Shown here: piece after piece, positions 13,038-24,716 of the stretch | Layout of the letters: every line of letters starts with the position of its first letter | How positions within the stretch are numbered: position 1 is the stretch's first letter | Source of the DNA: Proteles cristata cristata | Lineage: Eukaryota > Chordata > Mammalia > Carnivora > Hyaenidae | Length of the DNA: 64,000 nucleotides | Direction of reading: 5' to 3' | Assembly: GCA_017311185.1 (NCBI GenBank) | Contig: JAESUZ010005168.1 | Coordinates: 744,001-808,000 of the forward strand | Translations under genes and position numbers: made by a program | The notes under the pieces: model-generated | Seen by the model: only the letters and a program-made list of their open reading frames with translations | Told to the model about the DNA's origin: nothing | Database searches by the model: none

Positions 13038-13078
13038 AAATACTCATTTTTTTATGTCTCAATAGAACGTAAAAGACT

Positions 13079-13166
13079 GGTTAAGTGACTGACTCTTGAT
13101 TTTGGCTCAGGTCATGATATCACGGTTCATGGGATTGAGTCCTGCACCGGGCTCTGTGCTAAAAGA
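13079..13166 (+). mobile_element. CAN-SINE fragment truncated at both ends
   Basis: Only the central tRNA-like portion is present, from GGTTAAGTGACTGACTC to GGGCTCTGTGCT, followed by AAAAGA. The first ~22 bases and the whole CT block/tail are absent. A perfect 10-bp repeat GTAAAAGACT (13069-13078 and 13167-13176) flanks it, indicating that the short form was itself inserted and not eroded later. Confidence 0.85.
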
Positions 13167-13245
13167 GTAAAAGACTCGCACGTGGGCACAAATATACCCA
13201 GTATGATGCATGAATGTACTTTAAAAGATTTTTAAGCACACTTGC

Positions 13246-13330
13246 TGTCCATATATATTCACATATGCATGTGTACACACATATACATAAACATACACAA
13301 ACTATATATATATATTTGCGTATATATGTA
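13246..13330. repeat. TA/CA-rich simple sequence
   Basis: Alternating ACATATGCATGTGTACACAC and TATATATATA motifs without a longer unit. A minus-strand frame through it (Cys/Val/Tyr-rich) is a repeat translation. Confidence 0.75.
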
Positions 13331-13358
13331 CATGTCTTGAAATTTGACATTATTTACT

Positions 13359-13421
13359 GTTTTGTTTTAATATGACAGATGACTAGTACGGTTTTGCTTA
13401 AATATGACAAATGACTAGTAC
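13359..13421. repeat. 32-bp tandem duplication
   Basis: Two adjacent units (13359-13389 and 13391-13421) share GTTTTG.TTAA.ATGACA.ATGACTAGTAC with about four differences. It is a local duplication in otherwise unique DNA. Confidence 0.9.
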
Positions 13422-14202
13422 AGAGATGCTCATTAGGGACAAATAACTGTGTTTCAAATGATGTTAATAGGGTCAATTACAGTAGATGAAGGTTATATTT
13501 CTAAATACAGACTTCTGTGATTAGAGAGATAGCTCCTTAGAAGGGCATCACTCCCTTTTATCAAGTTTCCCATCAAATAGAACAGCTATGATACATTTTC
13601 TTTCAGCATCCAAGGAATTGAATCCTGAATCACTGCTCCCGCCTCTGTAGTGATATATACAAGTCAACTCCAAATTAAGGGACTTCATACAGTTAATCAG
13701 TGCATTGATGCTCATGGTTCTAGAGTACTCACAATTCATACAGGGTTTCTAGTCTTTCTGAGTATTTACTATATATGTCCATTATTTCTTGAAATGGGGC
13801 ATTAACTTTCCAAAAATAATATCTAATATTCTTTACAGGTATTATTGAATTCCAGGTGTGTATTCCTGTTTATGATACATAGTTTTAAAGAAGGCAAGAA
13901 GCATGCCGAAGTATAAAGTAAGGTAGATTTTAAAGCCTTTCTAATGTTCTTGCTAATATTTAGTGCTTTTTAGTAATCTGCAAGAGATTGCTATTTTTTA
14001 CTTAATAATTTCTCATGTTTTCTAAAGGTACTTGTTTGTAAGAGCAACATGCTGTACAAATTTAATAAAGGTATTAAGAAGCCTAAGCCTAACTGGGCTC
14101 ACTATAAAGCTAATGGTAGTGCTGCTGCGTGAAGCGTGAGATCTAGAGGAGTAAAACTACTTCCTACAGAGCCTAACACGTGATGGGTATCCAATGGCTA
14201 GA

Positions 14203-14435
14203 TTTTTATTTATTTTGGTTTATTTTGTTATTTGGTATATTTGTTTTGAGAGAGAGTGTGTGTGTGCACATGAGCGAGGGAGGAACAAAGAGAGAAGGAG
14301 AGAGAGAATCCCAAGCAGTCTCTGCTCTGTTAGCACAGAGCCCGGTGCTGGGCTCAATCCCATGAACCGTGATGTCATAACCTGAGCCAAAATCAAGAAT
14401 CAGTCACTTAACCAAATGAGCCGCCCAGGTGCCCC
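14203..14435 (-). mobile_element. CAN-SINE, diverged copy
   Basis: Reverse copy with an enlarged TTTATTTTGG tail, GTGTGTGTG inside the GA block, and a degenerate head ending CCCAGGTGCCCC. Target duplication is approximate: CAATGGCTAGAT before and CAATGACTATAT after. Confidence 0.92.
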
Positions 14436-16128
14436 AATGACTATATCTTTAACAGCTAATGTTATAAATCTGTAGGGGATTGAATAACATCAGATAACAA
14501 ATTCTTCAAATACTATTTTTGCATTTTGTATTTTAGAAGATATGTTTTTTGCTCAGTTTTGATGGGTTTTCACTGTTTTATTTGATGGTATTTTTGTTGG
14601 TTTCACTTCCTGTATTCTGATAGATATGCTAAAAATACATGGATATAGGTAGATTTAAATAGTTCTCTTACTTGCTCACTCTTGTGAGCAAGGTAGCCTA
14701 TCATCACTAACACCAATAGTGTTATTCAAAGAGATAAAACATAAATCTTCGGTATAACAAGAATATCAGTCACAAGTCATAAAGAATGGCATCTTACTTC
14801 AGGTCTTTGAATTCCCTGACACAAGTTTTGTACTCGGAAGAACACGGCAAAAAGCTCACAGAAATATGGGAGTGTGGAAGACATACTTTTCATGAATAAA
14901 TTCCAATATTATGGTTTTAGCATGATGTCTTCAATCAATGTTGCCTGCTTTGTTTCTTAGAACTATATTAAAAAAAAAACTCAATTCCTAGAAACTATGG
15001 AGATAACAAGAAAAAGGTAATTGCAATAAAATAGAAGGTGGAGAAGTGGCATATAACAGAAGGCAGTTGCAGGTAGCAGACTTATTATATAGGAGGAATT
15101 TAAGCTAAAAAAGCTACGACGGCAAGAAGGAAATAATAAAAGTAAGAACAATGACATTTGGTAAGAAAATCAGCTTCCAAAATTGTCATCTCAAAGTGAA
15201 ACATCTAGAGTGACCTTGTACCAATGCTCAATTTTATTTAAAAATTGTTTTGATTAGAAACACATGTTTAAAAATTCATGTGAAATAAAACATTTTCAAA
15301 AATTATTTTCTTTGTATCATCATAATTTGTCATCCAATATAAATGTAGTTTTTCATTTTTGTCATAATAAATGAAAAACATAAGGACTAACCTGCTACCT
15401 TTGTAAAGGTCTCACCCCGCAAATGAATTTTTAGATTTAACTTTATTTTGAAGCCAAGAAGCCAAGCAAAGCAGCAGACACCCAGACACCATTCAGTGAC
15501 AGGGACAGACTCCCAGTGTGTGGCTTTACTTTTGTATAGTTCGATGGACCAGGCACTGTAATTCATAGATGGCCAAAGTTAAGATAATGTGTTTTCAGTA
15601 AATGGTACACAGAACAGGCATCTTAAGATGCTTAAAACTATGAATGACTTAAATAATAGCTAATTATTCCAACAGCAATTAAAATCACTTAGTAATTAAA
15701 GAGCAGTGGCTTTTTCCCACTTTCATTGGTGCTTAATTCCATAATTTTAACTATTGTGGGCTAATTAAATGTGACTAGTGATTATATTCAAATGTTTATG
15801 GGAAATTATGTAAGGATTTCAGAAGTATTAAAATGTTAAAGATTTTCAGAGCTGCCCATTTCTTTAAATATAGTACTTCATCCAAACACCTACTGTACTC
15901 AAAACACATTATAATTAGGTAGCCAAATGTTGCTTGGGGTTAAAATTAAACTTTAAAAAATTCCTGAAAACCCTTTGTTCTTTAAAATTTTTTGAGTCAA
16001 AATTCATTTCTATGAAAATTAATCCCACATGCTTTTAATCTGTGTATGCAAACAATCAGACTGATCTGATTGGGTGAAAGGGGGTATTTGATATTTCAAA
16101 AGTTGACTTTGAACAAAGAAGCTTTACC

Positions 16129-16167
16129 GTGTGTGTGTGTGTACACGCATGTGTGCATGTGCATGTG
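16129..16167. repeat. (GT)n tract with GCATGTGT continuation
   Basis: Seven pure GT units are followed by alternating purine-pyrimidine sequence (ACACGCATGTGTGCATGTGC). Such alternation favours left-handed Z-DNA in vitro; function here is unknown. Confidence 0.9.
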
Positions 16168-16345
16168 GAGTCTACTTTAAAAAGTACCACATGTTCAAAC
16201 CTCAGAATACACAGAAAGTTCTAATTGAAATAATAAAGGTCACTTGATTTTACCAATTAAAGATATTAACTATTAACACTTTGGCACATTTTTCTAGTAA
16301 TTATATAATATGTTCTCTCTATATAGTATATGTTCTCTCTCCTTA

Positions 16346-16400
16346 TAGATAGATAGATAGATAGATAGATGGATAGATAGATAGATGATAGACAGATAAA
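16346..16400. repeat. (GATA)n microsatellite
   Basis: About nine GATA/AGAT units with one GGAT variant and one deletion (ATAGATGATAGA). The minus-strand frame rich in Ile-Tyr-Leu-Ser is its translation and not a protein gene. Confidence 0.96.
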
Positions 16401-17155
16401 TGTTCTGTATCTATAAATACAACAGAATATTATATAGAAAATGTTATGTAAATAAAATATATTATTTACTTTGATACACATATAAAGTTATATATTTTTT
16501 TACAAATCCTTTGTTCCTCTTTTCATATATACATATAAGAAAATGTCAGGATTGGGAATAGTCTTCTAGTTGTCTTTAAGCAAATAGACTATATTTTAAA
16601 CACACTATGAATGCAGAGTAATAATTTTAAAAATTAAACAGCTATCCTATAAATTTTTTCATGTATTTCAAAGTTATTCACAGCATAAACTATGTTTTGG
16701 CTTTGAAAATAAGAAAAATCTATGATATGAACATATTTTACTCATATGGATAGTGCCAAGCATTTTATTAACCATTAGAAGAAATTGTTTAAAAATAATA
16801 AGAAATTCAATCCATTTTGCTTGTGATCCCAGCATATAAATCACACCAGATCACGCCCAGCAGTGTGGGGTCCTATCTACTGATAGCTCCTTAGGGCAGG
16901 TATCCTGGGCTGTTGAACTATCCCAGATAATATGATCCACAAAGACTGGGTTGATATGCCTTGGACCTGATGTAATAAGATGATTTCCTTATCAAGTTGA
17001 AATAATTAGCTATTATCCATTTACCAGCATGACTCTACTATAAAACTAAAGATTTCAGATCTAAAATAATGTGTTCTGTTCAAGATTATTTTTTAGAACA
17101 CAGGATTAACTAGTAACAACAATGGTAACAAAAATAGTTTTAAAAATACAGTATT

Positions 17156-17369
17156 TGGGGATGATTGGATGGCTCGATTGATGGAGCACCAGACTCTTGA
17201 TTTCAGCTTGGTAATGATCTCGGGGTCATGGGATCGAACCCCATGTCAGGCTCCAGGCAGGGGGTGGAGCCTACTTAAGATTCTCTCTCTCCCTCTCCCT
17301 CTGCCTCCCTCTCTCCATCTACCCTACTTGTATACTCTGTCTCTCTTTCAAATAAAAATTTTTTAAAAT
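17156..17369 (+). mobile_element. CAN-SINE, older general-carnivore type
   Basis: Head GGATGATTGGATGGCTC is diverged and the body has GGGGGTGGAGCCTACTTAAGATTCTC, the arrangement seen in older SINEs shared across carnivores and not the felid form. A perfect 15-bp duplication TAAAAATACAGTATT (17141-17155 and 17370-17384) bounds it. Confidence 0.93.
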
Positions 17370-17945
17370 TAAAAATACAGTATTATCAAAGGCTACTCAA
17401 GGAAAAAAAATGTTTCCTAAATTCTTTCTCTATGAAAGTAAACTTAAGTAGGTGAATTGTGGTTGGTTGGTTTTTTATGTTTATTTTGTTAAATAGAACA
17501 ATTATATACAAACTAACATATCACATATTACAGAAGTATAGCACCCTCTAGAAAGAATAAAGGTCAAATGAACAAAATCAGAAAGCATAATTGACTCATG
17601 TAGATTTGTTTATTTGCCTTTAAAGAAAAAGCTATTTTAAAATATTAACATTCTATTTTCATTTCATACTGCTACAGCTTTGACTAATATGATTTCATAT
17701 GAAGACATTAATGAAATAAGTAGAAAGCAGTGTCTTGTGATTCCAAAATTTGGAGGTCTGTCCTCAGGTCGTACTGTAACACTGGTTCTGTGGCATGCAT
17801 TAAACAGCCTCCATCAGGTTTCTACAGACATCTTACAAAATTGTACATATATACACAACTCTTTAGCCAGAAAAACTTCAATATACCATAAGGAGCAATG
17901 AGCTAAGAGCAACTAGATAGCCTACATTAAGAATGACCTTGGTGA

Positions 17946-18169
17946 GGGGCACCTGGGTGGCTCAGTTGGTTAAGCGTCCGACTTTGGCTCAGGTCAGATC
18001 TCACAGTTCGTGGGTTCGAGCCCCGCATCAGGCTCTGTGCTGACAGCTCAGAGCCTGGAGTCTGTTTCAGAGTCTGTGTCTCCCTCTCTCTCTGCCCTCC
18101 CTCTCTGCCCCCTCACCCACTCATGCTCTGTCTCTCTCTCAAAAATAAATAAACTATAAAAAAAAAAAA
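17946..18169 (+). mobile_element. CAN-SINE, full length with perfect TSD
   Basis: Forward copy with head GGGGCACCTGGGTGGCTCAG, B-box-like GGGTTCGAGCCCC, CT block and a 14-base A-tail. A perfect 17-bp duplication (17929-17945 and 18170-18186; AAGAATGACCTTGGTGA) marks the insertion. Confidence 0.97.
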
Positions 18170-18715
18170 AAGAATGACCTTGGTGAAACTCCAAAGCATC
18201 AAATCTTAAGGAAAAACGATCACTAAAAGCTTTAAAAGGAATGATCAAACTGGCATCAGAATTCGCATCAAAGGCACTAGATGTAGACCTAGATACAGGG
18301 GTATATCCATAGGGGACAGGTCTTCAAAGATCTCATGAAACTCTGGAAATGAATGCTTGCGTTTTGTCAAGTTGTGTTTTAACAGCATAAGATTATGTCA
18401 CTTCCGTGATCCCAATACACATCTTGATTTCACAATATATATTATATGTAAAAAGTAAAAACCTGTCATTCTTTTTCAACTGTTTCCACAATGCACAGGA
18501 GGGTTAACTGGGGTGGTGGTAGGGATTTACATGCTACAGAGCCTGATAATGTGAAAGTCGTGGTGAATCAAACAAAAGATGGGAGATGGAATGAAGAAAA
18601 GATGATAGGAGGGAAAAAAGGTTAACATTTCACTTTACATAGGGGAAAGTTACAATATATTACATATATTAATATGCACAACCATAATGTTACCCAAAAG
18701 GATTTTTTTATGTAA

Positions 18716-18924
18716 ATTTTTTTTGGATGTTTTATTTTTGACAGAGAGAGACAGAAACAAAGCACGAGTGGGGAGGGGCAGAGAGGGAGACACAGATCTG
18801 AAGCAGGATCCAGGCTCTGAGCTGTCTGTACAAGAGCCAGACCAAGGGCTCGAATTCACCAATGGCGAGATCATGACCTGAGCTGAAGTCGGAGGCTCAA
18901 CTGACTAAGCAACCCAGGCGCCCC
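18716..18924 (-). mobile_element. CAN-SINE
   Basis: Reverse copy with T-rich tail, GACAGAGAGAGACAG block and inverted head ending AGGCGCCCC. Flanking AAGGATTTTTTTAT and AGGATGTTATTTTT are a plausible imperfect target duplication. Confidence 0.93.
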
Positions 18925-18929
18925 AGGAT

Positions 18930-19976
18930 GTTATTTTTTTAATTTTAAAATATGATTGGCAGAAATTAGAACCAGGAAAAAAGACATCATGGGTAAATAT
19001 GCTGTATTCTTCACCTTTCAAAATGGGAAATCTATAGACATTTTAAAAATGGTTGATTATAGATAGAGAAGTATCTTGCAATAGTCATGAAAGTCACTAG
19101 AAAAATAACAACAGCAAAACACAGAAGAGGTAAAATTGGTCATTTCAAGGCAGTGGGGTAAAAGGAATAGTGTGGTCTCTAGTTATAATTCAGATTAGAA
19201 GGACCAAAGAATAAACACTGATCATTGCTAGGGTGAAACTGAAAAGCCAAGTGTCATGAGGAAGGGGTATTCATTTTCTACTTTGTCTTATTGTCATTCT
19301 GAGTTCTTTGAAAGCAATGAATAAAAATAAAATCCTTTGTAATTACTTTGTAATTAAAAATGAAATCATTATTGAAACAGTGTCAGGAGTTTATAGTCTT
19401 GACTTTGCCATTTTAAATCCTTTGATAATGGAGGAATCATTTAATCTCTTAAGCTTCAATTATTTTTATTAAAAAATAAGGACATTAATACCTACCCTCA
19501 CATCCTATATCATTTCAAATACATGGAGAGGGTTTCATAAACAAAAGGATAACACATGTAATGAAAGAAATGGAAAGCCTTGTCTTTTGGTGAAGAATTA
19601 TGATGATGATATTCATTAATTTTGCTCCTCATTTTGTAAGCTATTTCTTAGCGTTAATTTGGAAATTTAAGGATTGTTATTAGCATGTTGGGGACATTGG
19701 GTATTATTTATTTTAATAATAAAGAAAAAAGTTCACATTCATAGCCATTGTGTTTAATGATTAAAGTGAAGATACATTTACAATCTTATCAAGCTCTCCA
19801 CTCTCTACCTTTCTCAACTAGTTTGCTCAGGCTCAAAGCTCCTGTTGAGGACCATTGACCAGAATTTGGAATATAGTAAAACCTAACCTGGATTCAATAC
19901 GCATTTTATCTCATCCCCATCTTTTATATAACATTTGAAAAATACAATTGCCAATAACTTATCAGGACTTCTGGAA
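18930..19976. other. No gene; probable MIR relic at 19.38-19.54 kb
   Basis: Unremarkable AT-rich DNA. 19378-19540 follows the MIR order: TTGACTTTGCC, an ATCATTTAATCTCTTAAGC segment and a TAAGGACATTAATACCTACC segment, in plus orientation. Nothing else is recognised. Confidence 0.45.
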
Positions 19977-20252
19977 GAGAAGGAGGGAAGCAAAAATAAT
20001 AAGAAGAACAGGAAGGACAAAACATAAGAGCCTCTTAAATACAGAGAGCAAACTGAGAGTTGCTGGAGGGGTTGTGGGTGGGGAGATAGACTAAATGGGT
20101 AAAGGGCATTAAGGAAGACACTTGTTGGGATGAGCACTGGGTGTTATTCATAGGGGATGAATCACTGGAATCTACTCCTGAAATCATTATTGCACTTGAT
20201 GCTAACTAACTCGGGTGTAAACTTAAAAATAGAAAAATAAAATAAAATAAAA
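19977..20252 (+). mobile_element. Carnivore L1 3' end, 5'-truncated
   Basis: Contains the carnivore L1 3'-UTR landmarks AAGAGCCTCTTAAATACAGAG, GGGATGAGCACTGGGTGTTA, GATGAATCACTGGAATCTACTCC and ACTAACTCGGG, ending in an AATAAAATAAAA tail. No ORF2 coding remains. Possible imperfect target repeats GGACTTCTGGA and GGAACATCTGGA lie on the two sides. Confidence 0.85.
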
Positions 20253-20254
20253 GG

Positions 20255-22150
20255 AACATCTGGAATGGAGTTTCAGGTTGGCTATTTGCAAGCTCTATAA
20301 TCTTCAGGGGGAGAAGTTTAAATTATTTTGAACTTGGAATTCTCAGCTTTATAAATGGTGGGGGTGACAGAAAGGTGATGTCATCTACTTCAGGGCATTT
20401 TATAACTATAAATTTATACTCAAAGATAAAGTATGAATTCTAGAATCTAAGTGACTTTAAATATTCAAGATTTTCCTATCAGAGTGTTAGGGATCATATA
20501 TTTCAAATCATAAAGGGTATTATTTAGTAGCAGTTACTTGGGTTAATTATTTTATTGCTATAAACAGTACTTGAGTTGGCCTTAATGGTCTCAAAGGTCT
20601 TCAGTACACTGCCTGGACAATAAGCAGCAGAGGGGATATTGGGTCTAGTTAAGTGTAGTTTACGTAGTCCTCTAGTAGTTCGTGAGACCATGGCAGCAAG
20701 AGCTCCTCCTCCATGTAAAGAAGGGATTATAATTAGAATAAATTACATCTGCCAGGATGTTAAACTGGGATGCTAGCACTTTGAACATAGGTCCACATCT
20801 AAGTTTGTCTGTGCTTCTAAGCAGCTTATGTTATTCATTTGTTAATTTAGGGCTGACTTAATAATCCAAAGTTTCTTCTACCTCAAAGAAAATCCCTTTT
20901 TCTAGAATACTCTTCATATCTTAGCCTCACATCCTCAACGATCATGTCCTAGGTCACATTATATAGTTTTAATTCATGCCTAAGAAGAAGAAACAAATGC
21001 AATTAAAACAGCTGACGATCCAGTTAACATAGTAGTTACATTATTATTTTCAGATTCAAGGTCTTAACTCCATCATTAGATTTGAAATCTAAAAGAAAAA
21101 TGACCAGAGACACCTAAATCAAATGGTGTGGATATAGCATCAACACAAGTCTATAAACCAAGTAGAACCTTACATTTCCTTAGAATCAAATGTATTGCTT
21201 TATCTGAGTACAGCTCTTGTTTTCTCTGTTCTAAGGAGTGAAATCAGCCAAGTGTTAGTTTTTTAGATGTCCTTGGGCACATAAAGAAGAAATTCCTGAA
21301 GTCTCTGTAGATCAAGCCAACAATGATGAATCTGGCCAGTAGTCTTTGCCTATATAAGATGAGTCTGTTTGCGGTCTAGCACATAGTGATAGGTGATAGA
21401 TCTTCTGACATAACATGTTTGGTCTTACTTGGACTTCAGTATTTTAGAAACAGAAGGGTATAAAGGAAAGATGCTTGGAAGAAGACCTGAGAAGGAACAG
21501 CACGTTTCTGTTTTGCTTAGGGCAATTTCTGCATTTATCCTTCTCTTTCGATATTTTTATTCAGAAAAAAAAAAAGTGATGATGATCTTTACTACACTGA
21601 GAGTATTAGAATAGTAATGTAATCAATGTAGAAAATACGTTCTTTGTACATTAAAATTTAATCCTTACCTTAGAAACTGAGATTGATGCAATATATTGAC
21701 TGAAATAGGACTGAATAAGGTAAAATAACTACATATTCCCAGAAGTCAACAGTTCTGACCTAAAACAAATCACATGACCCCATTACCTTTAAAGGCAATT
21801 GGAAAAAAAATAACCTGCTGCTGAAATAATTCAAGGGGGATAAAAATAAAAATAATAGAATATGTATATGGCTCAGCAGAATCTATAATTTAAATAAATG
21901 TTTATTTCTCCTACTAAAAGCAACACTTGGTGTCAAAGTGATCTATTCAGTGTTAGCTATTAACTATTCATTGATGTTCAAATATGTCTACCAATGGTAA
22001 AACTGAGTAGTTGAAATTCCTGAATCTGATGTAAAGATGCATATACAATTTCAACCATTTTATTATGACACAGTTGTATACATACCTGACCTAGGCACAC
22101 ACACAGGCTATAAAAGCTTTCCTTAGCAAATGTGTGATGATGTTATTATA
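20255..22150. other. No gene or clear transposon
   Basis: About 1.9 kb of AT-rich DNA. Frames are at most 61 codons. No splice-framed exon, SINE or LINE was seen. Confidence 0.5.
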
Positions 22151-22170
22151 GCCAAGAATCCCTATAAAAA

Positions 22171-22396
22171 GCGGGCATATCTGGGTGGCTCAGTTAAGCA
22201 TCAGACTCTTGATTTCAGCTCAGGCCATGATCCCATGGTTCATGAGATTGAGCCCACATCCAGCTCTACTCTGAAAGTGTGGAGCCTGCTTGGGATTCCC
22301 TCTCTCCCTCTCTCCATGCTCTTCCATCACTTGTGAACTCCCTTTCTTTCTCTCTCTCTTACTCTCAAAATAAATAAATAAACATAAAAAAAAAAA
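22171..22396 (+). mobile_element. CAN-SINE with perfect 17-bp TSD
   Basis: Forward copy, head GCGGGCATATCTGGGTGGC with a small deletion before GTTAAGCATC, CT block with extra CTTTCTTTC, and an A12 tail. The duplication AAGAATCCCTATAAAAA (22154-22170 and 22397-22413) is exact. Confidence 0.95.
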
Positions 22397-22414
22397 AAGA
22401 ATCCCTATAAAAAC

Positions 22415-23040
22415 TGGACGTCCACATTCCAAAAAATAAAACTGTACCTATCGTAGGCACTTATGACAGAACTCAGTTCCCATCTCTATGGACAAAGGTA
22501 AAGCTGTCTACTGGAATGAGCTCATACACACAAATGAATTTGGCTACATAAACCCATAAAAATGTATGTGACCGGACAATCTGGTTGGAGATTTCTAAAA
22601 TAAAGTGTGACTGAAAACAAAACTGTGGAAAGGAACTGGAAGACCACTTTCATTACTCATGAAGTCAGCATTGGAATTTGACGGCAACTTCTCAACCACA
22701 GGCCCCTATTCTATAGAAATGCACCATCTTACATTCACTATATATGCTCTTCTCCTAGTAATCTCCTTTTACTTTTCATGTCCACCAAAGAGGAATAAAT
22801 ATCAACATGAGTCATTCTTTGTTAGGCAATCCTGATAGAAAACAGAATAATCTAGAGCTCTGAGAAAGCCCTTGGAATCTTGGTTAAATAAAGAGATACC
22901 AAACAAGAAATGAAGATTCTCTGAAGGCAGAGTCCTTCTAATTTCCACTTTTGCCTGAAGTTTGTTTTTCCTGAGAAGATACAAATTAGAGGATTGCAAA
23001 AATAAGCCTGAAAGCCAAGATTAACCATGAGCTCTCTCTC
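22415..23040. other. No gene seen
   Basis: About 600 bp of unique-looking DNA. Two overlapping minus-strand frames of about 65 codons show no motif. Confidence 0.5.
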
Positions 23041-23045
23041 CACCT

Positions 23046-23456
23046 TGTGTTATGAATTGATTCATATCCTTCCAAATTCACATGTTGGAGTCCTAGCCCC
23101 CAGTATGACTATATGTTGAGATGGGGCCTTTAAAGAAGTAATTAAGGTTAAATGAAGTTATAAAAGCAGAGTCCCAATCCAATAGCACTGGTGTTCTTGT
23201 GTGAAGTGGAAGAGACATCAGTGCTCATTCTCTTTCCACATACATGCACAGAGAAAAGGCCATGTAAGGACACAGTGAGAAGATGGCCATCTGGAAGCCA
23301 TGAAGAGAGGTCACACCAGAGACTAACCTAGTCTGCACCTTGTTCTTGGACTTCCAGCCTCCCCACCAGTGAGGAAAAAGAAAAAAAATTCTCTTGTTTA
23401 AGCCACCAAATCTGTGGTATTTTGTTTGGCAGTCTGAGGCAGATTAGCATACCTTA
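23046..23456 (+). mobile_element. MaLR-type LTR (MLT1-like), solo
   Basis: Strong family order: TTCAAATTCACATGTTGGAGTCC-like start, GGGGCCTTTAAAG, CCAATAGCACTGGTGTTC, GGACACAGTGAGAAG, TTGTTCTTGGACTTCCAGCC, and TTAAGCCACC...CTGTGGTATTTTG near the 3' end. No internal retroviral region follows, so this is a solo LTR of an ancient non-autonomous ERVL-related element. Confidence 0.8.
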
Positions 23457-23494
23457 TATAAAGGCACATGTATTTCCAGGCTCTCTATAAAACT

Positions 23495-23728
23495 ATTTTT
23501 TTCAATTGAGCAACTACTAAACACCAGTCAATTTTACTTCTTTGTCTAATTTAATAAGAAAACCCATATGAGGTGAGAAACCCTTCTCCTCTTACTACAC
23601 AAATATTGAAATCCAAGAGGCTAATGATGTTTCCAAAGCCACACAAATAGTAAATGGTGGGGCAGAGATTTCATCAAGCATGAATTTGATACCAAATGCT
23701 GTACTATTTGGTGATCCACGATGCCAAA
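23495..23728 (+). repeat. Ancient MIR/L2-class repeat relic
   Basis: Order resembles the mammalian repeat that reads 'tatgtgccaggcactg ... gaggaaactgaggc ... gtcacacagctagtaag': CTACTAAACACCAGTC, CCCATATGAGGTGAGAAAC, CCAAAGCCACACAAATAGTAAATGG. Strongly decayed; exact family name not certain. Confidence 0.5.
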
Positions 23729-23964
23729 GTACTAACTAAGACATCAAAAAAGCCAGATTATTATTATTTTTTTCAGTTCTGGTTCCAGCAGTTGTGGGGC
23801 ACTGGGCAAACCAAAGGGCAGAGGTAGTGGTTCTGAAGATTTTGAGGCGAAGAATCGCTGGAAAGGAGAATGGCTTACATATTGGAGGTGGAAACAACTT
23901 GCTCCTTCTAACAGCAGCCGACAGAGAATTAAGTGAAAGTCAGGCTGCCTCCCTCCCTTCTGCA

Positions 23965-24004
23965 CCCTAACCCTAACTCTAACCCTAACCCTAACCCTAA
24001 CCCT
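23965..24004. repeat. Interstitial telomeric repeat (CCCTAA)n
   Basis: 40 bp reading CCCTAA units, six to seven in register with one CTCTAA variant. It is the C-rich vertebrate telomere strand embedded in non-telomeric DNA between a MIR-like relic and an ancient L1. The near-pure register suggests relatively recent origin compared with the decayed flanks. Confidence 0.95.
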
Positions 24005-24246
24005 CAGCTATTAGAATGCTGGGATCTAAGGTTATATCCACCAAATTAGATAATAACTTACAGCATATCTAACTACTTAAAAGAAAGACCTTGGAAAACC
24101 GTATCTTGGAAGCACTCCCCAAGAAAACAACATATCTGTATTTAACAAACTCCAAATCATGCACAGAGCTTCCAATGAGCAGAAACCCTCTGGCACAAAA
24201 AGCAGAAGCCAAAATAAATAGAACAACAGAACTCAAAGGAAGCAGC

Positions 24247-24266
24247 GGGGGTGGGGGTGGGGCGGG
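24247..24266 (+). other. G-quadruplex-forming motif
   Basis: Four G-runs (G5, G5, G4, G3) separated by single bases T, T and C. This satisfies the standard four-stack G4 pattern on the plus strand. It lies 240 bp from the telomeric tract, within an A-rich region. Confidence 0.85.
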
Positions 24267-24716
24267 AGGAGAAGGGAGCAGAAGAAAATATAAGAAACTA
24301 TAGCATCCTCAGAAAGAGAAAACATATCCATGAGAAAAAAAAAAACAGTTTTATAAAACAAAAAAAGAAAAGAATATTCAAAGAACAGGAAAGAATGCAT
24401 TGAGATTCACAATATGGAAGCAGAAAATGAACAACAAATGAAGGATTTGAGAGTGAAAATAACATTGAAGACTTCTGCAAGAAAGAAGAATAAACAAAAA
24501 AAATCATGGAAAACAAGAGAGAGAAGACAGTATGAAATCAATTCAGAATGTAAAATATCTGACTCATATTTATGAGTCTGATAGAATAACAAAAATAAAT
24601 GAACTAATAGAAGTTTCAGGCAGAGAAATAAAAGTGGAGAAGAGAATAACATTAACTCTATATGTGTATCTTCTATTAGTACTATATAGCACAAAAATGT
24701 TATCTACAAATAAACT

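Larger units (their letters stand above)
14440..17140. other. AT-rich DNA with homeodomain-type motif cluster
   Basis: No gene or interspersed element was recognised over 2.7 kb apart from GT and GATA microsatellites. The 15.65-15.80 kb segment carries several TAATTA/CTAATTA/TTAAT cores and looks like a conserved non-coding element by composition. No frame exceeds 75 codons outside the GATA tract. Confidence 0.45.

Noticed and set aside
17946..18030. tRNA gene-like head with A- and B-box similarity
   Set aside because: It is the tRNA-derived promoter part of a CAN-SINE, repeated over twenty times in the window; it does not form an intact cloverleaf with a functional acceptor stem.
23046..23456. 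Possible retroviral provirus
   Set aside because: Only a solo MaLR-type LTR; no gag, pol or env sequence was seen next to this or the other LTRs.
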